A stretch of DNA of 9,768 bases, from positions 1 to 9,768 of the forward strand of contig USQD01000061.1 of the NCBI GenBank assembly GCA_900556795.1, read 5' to 3'. This DNA is from an uncultured Prevotella sp. (lineage in GTDB: Bacteria; Bacteroidota; Bacteroidia; Bacteroidales; Bacteroidaceae). The notes below the pieces were generated by a model. The model ran no database searches, was not told the origin of the DNA, and saw only the letters and a list, made by a program, of their open reading frames with translations. Below are positions 7,728 to 9,768 of this stretch, piece by piece; positions within the stretch are counted from its first letter, which is position 1; each line of letters starts with the position of its first letter. Made by a program: the position numbers and the translations under genes.

Positions 7728-9017
7728 ATGATGAGAAAAAATATCATATCCAGCTGTTTCCCCTTTGCCTTTTCCCTGGCAATGATACTATTTGCTTCTT
7801 GCGCAAGCGACAATGATGAAGCATGCTATTTCAAAATGGAAACCGAACAGACACAGGTAAACGTACCTGCAGCTGGTATTTCTAAGTCAAAACTGGCGAA
7901 AGTCATCATCCGTTCTAACAAAGACTGGAATATCCAGCTGGAAAATCCTGAGGATGCACAATGGATACATCTCTTCGCCAATGAAGGAAGTGCTGATGGC
8001 ATCTTTCGCTTTTGGGTGGATAAAAATACCGAGTTCACATCCCGCTCTGCACGTTTGATATTCACTGTAGATGGTCAGAAACAGGACGTTCCCTACACAA
8101 TAGACCAGGCTGCCGATATTCCAGCTGTCACAATTGCCAATGCCGAGAATGGCTATAAGGTACTTGCCACAGGAGGTCAACTCAAGGTGCCTGTGAGCCA
8201 TAACATAGAATGGACTACTCTGCTGAAAGACGAGATGAACCAGCAGCCTACCTGGATTAAGATTGATTCCTGCGGTACAGACAGCATCTATCTCTCTCTT
8301 GAGAAGAACACTGATGATACCCGCTCTGCCATCCTCACTTGTACAGGTGTGGGAGAATATGCTTCCGTCACGAGTTCAACCATCATTACCCAAGCCAATG
8401 CTGGCATCTATCTCAACGATCGCTTCGACTGGATGCAGGAAGGTAAAGAGGACTACTACTACAACTATCCGGAACAAGGCATCGCCGTATGGACTGAAGA
8501 AGAATTATCACATGGCTGGACCACTCTTGCCACTTCAAATCCTTGTTTATATGGAGGTCTGGGGTATCTGAAATTAGGCAAGACGAATGTAGCTGGTGAT
8601 GTATTGTCTCCAAAATTGAGCACCATTGAGGGAACTACCGACGTGGAAGTTACATTCAAGAGTATTGGTTATGTCTCCAAAGGTGGAGCCAAGGATGATG
8701 GTGTCATGAGAGTGATGATTGAGGGACCTGGAACAATCGTCGGTCAGGATTTGGTAGATATGACAGTGAATGAGAAAACTTATAAGGCAGCCACATTCGA
8801 TATCACGGTTTATCCAAATTCTTCCAAGAATGAAAACGGGGAAGACTACAATCCTTGGATACAGCCAGGAGCCACATTCACTTTCCACATCAAGGGAGCC
8901 ACCAAGGAAACCCAGTTATTATTTGTGGGAGGTGTAGCTTGGAATAGCGGTCTGAAAGGAAAGGGGCAAGGCAAGAACCGCCTCCTCCTGGATGATGTAA
9001 AAGTAAAGGCGATATAA
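7728..9017 (+). CDS. BACON-domain surface lipoprotein, probable accessory binding protein
   Basis: This 429-residue lipoprotein closes the operon. The signal peptide ends at Cys25 (ILFASC) and is followed by the acidic ASDNDEA, fitting surface exposure. Two BACON-like beta-sandwich repeats are visible: ~40-128 (SNKDWNIQ, then QWIHLF, then SARLIFTVDG and IDQAA) and ~134-224 (NIEWTTLL, then TWIKID, then RSAILTCTG and ITQANAG). The C-terminal part, ~229-429, is unassigned. It has many aromatics (YYYNYPEQ, WTEEELSHGWTTL) and ends in NRLLLDDVKVKAI, an ending typical of jelly-roll carbohydrate-binding modules. By position and architecture it resembles the surface glycan-binding proteins that assist SusCD pairs; no catalytic motif is seen. 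Two adjacent ATGs (7728, 7731) are possible starts. The binding target is unknown. Confidence 0.8.
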   Translation: MMRKNIISSCFPFAFSLAMILFASCASDNDEACYFKMETEQTQVNVPAAGISKSKLAKVIIRSNKDWNIQLENPEDAQWIHLFANEGSADGIFRFWVDKNTEFTSRSARLIFTVDGQKQDVPYTIDQAADIPAVTIANAENGYKVLATGGQLKVPVSHNIEWTTLLKDEMNQQPTWIKIDSCGTDSIYLSLEKNTDDTRSAILTCTGVGEYASVTSSTIITQANAGIYLNDRFDWMQEGKEDYYYNYPEQGIAVWTEEELSHGWTTLATSNPCLYGGLGYLKLGKTNVAGDVLSPKLSTIEGTTDVEVTFKSIGYVSKGGAKDDGVMRVMIEGPGTIVGQDLVDMTVNEKTYKAATFDITVYPNSSKNENGEDYNPWIQPGATFTFHIKGATKETQLLFVGGVAWNSGLKGKGQGKNRLLLDDVKVKAI

Positions 9018-9027
9018 TTTATCAATA

Positions 9028-9088
9028 AAAGTAATCAAAATATCCGAAACAGATAGCTGATATGACTTCTGTTTCGGATTACTTTTTT
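9028..9088. terminator. Intrinsic terminator between convergent genes
   Basis: AAAGTAAT (9028-9035) and CCGAAACAGA (9044-9053) pair with TCTGTTTCGG (9068-9077) and ATTACTTT (9078-9085), giving an 18-bp stem with an 8-nt bulge on the left arm (9036-9043) and a 14-nt loop. A run of six T (9083-9088) closes the right side, so it should end the + strand operon 10 bp after its stop codon. It overlaps the stop of the convergent minus-strand gene and could serve both transcripts. Confidence 0.85.
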
Positions 9089-9768
9089 AGTCTTCCTTTA
9101 TTTTCCATTCACTGATGGTACGCTGGGTACTGTCAAAGCTGATGCCGATTTTTACCAGTCGCTTGCCCTCAGAATGGTAAGGGAGCATATAGCCTTTTTC
9201 ATCTATCTGGGTCAATGCCTCCTCGGCACTCTTATCTACTTTCAGTTCGAAGACGTAGATTGTATCAGGCATGTGCATCACGGCATCAGCCCTGCCGATG
9301 GCACTCTTCACTTCCGTACGGATATAGATATTGAGGAAGCTGAACATCAGATAGAAAATGGTCTGATAATGCTTCTCGCTATGATTTTCCAAACCGTATG
9401 GTATCGTAGCCATATAGGTGCGCATGTGTTCCAATGCCGCCTCAATATCATTGCGATAAACCGCCTTGCAGAATCCTAAGAGGAAGGCATCATTATCGGA
9501 ACGGCGAGGGTTGACATAATGAGGAATCAAGGAATTGAGCAAACCATTACGTACCTCCCTGTTTGGAATGCCTAAAGTATATTCCTGAAACATCGGATCA
9601 TATTTCTTAATGGTCAGGTAGCCGCTCTGATAAAGCAATGGCAAGGCATCTGTCATTTCCTCTGTAGATTGGTCGAAGGAACTCAATACCGTCTCCTGAC
9701 TTTCCAATGTAGAAAGATTGACATGATATTTATCTAACTGAAGTTTCGCAAGTGAATAAATATCAACT
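9087..9768 (-). CDS. C-terminal part of an AAA-ATPase-like/PD-(D/E)XK nuclease family protein (partial)
   Basis: The reading frame is open from the stop at 9087-9089 to the window edge, so at least 226 C-terminal residues are present and the start lies outside. The visible part ends in a PD-(D/E)XK nuclease-like domain: EKHYQTIFYLMFSFL (helix with conserved Glu), IGRADAVMHMPDTIYVFELK (motif D then ExK) and ALTQIDEKGYMLPY, with KRLVKIGISFD as the last core strand. The region before it (LYQSGYLTIKKYDPMFQEY and LGIPNREVRNGLLNSLIPHY) matches the linker of proteins that carry an N-terminal AAA-ATPase-like domain. These are common, often multicopy and poorly characterised in Bacteroidota; length in full is usually a little over 500 residues. 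A role in defence or mobile-element biology has been suggested but is not shown here. A TTG at 9705-9707 is within the gene, not its start. Confidence 0.85.
   Translation of the reverse strand, partial: VDIYSLAKLQLDKYHVNLSTLESQETVLSSFDQSTEEMTDALPLLYQSGYLTIKKYDPMFQEYTLGIPNREVRNGLLNSLIPHYVNPRRSDNDAFLLGFCKAVYRNDIEAALEHMRTYMATIPYGLENHSEKHYQTIFYLMFSFLNIYIRTEVKSAIGRADAVMHMPDTIYVFELKVDKSAEEALTQIDEKGYMLPYHSEGKRLVKIGISFDSTQRTISEWKIKED

Noticed and set aside
9174..9479. + strand frame of 101 codons inside the nuclease gene
   Set aside because: It lies antisense to the conserved PD-(D/E)XK region and has no features of its own.

Overview
The window looks like chromosomal DNA from a gut Bacteroidota of the Prevotella/Segatella type. 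Pointers are SusC/SusD-family outer-membrane genes, Bacteroidota-style lipoproteins, BACON domains, a TAnnTTTG-type promoter box, A/T-rich translation starts without Shine-Dalgarno sequences, and a C-terminal PD-(D/E)XK nuclease of a kind common in these genomes. The genus is an inference from protein style, not a search result.

Left end (1-1244) holds no intact gene. It carries two copies of a 353-bp repeat (1-353 and 421-773) in direct orientation, offset by exactly 420 bp, about 95% identical and built from nested inverted repeats that could fold as hairpins in RNA or single-stranded DNA. The second copy abuts a decayed C-terminal fragment that resembles an outer-membrane porin (803-967). 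A 25-bp perfect inverted repeat (970-1021) follows, then about 220 bp of control region with paired TGTTA/TAACA dyads and a TAATTTTG promoter box just before the first gene.

The centre (1245-9017) is one apparent four-gene operon on the + strand, with gaps of 24, 15 and 24 bp: a calcineurin-like metallophosphoesterase lipoprotein, a SusC-like TonB-dependent transporter, a SusD-like (SusD_2 type) surface lipoprotein, and a lipoprotein with two BACON-like domains plus an unassigned C-terminal domain. SusC and SusD homologues form an outer-membrane import complex. The BACON protein probably acts as an accessory surface binding protein, and the phosphoesterase is the only enzyme encoded. The set therefore looks like a polysaccharide-utilisation-type importer in which a phosphoesterase takes the place of glycoside hydrolases, suggesting a phosphate-ester-containing substrate (inference).

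The right end has a strong stem-loop terminator (9028-9088) between the operon and a convergent, incomplete minus-strand gene (9087 to the window edge) that encodes the C-terminal half of an AAA-ATPase-like/PD-(D/E)XK protein.

The best candidates for something undescribed are the structured tandem repeat and the phosphoesterase-only SusCD operon. No CRISPR array, tRNA, rRNA, insertion sequence or recognisable defence system was seen.
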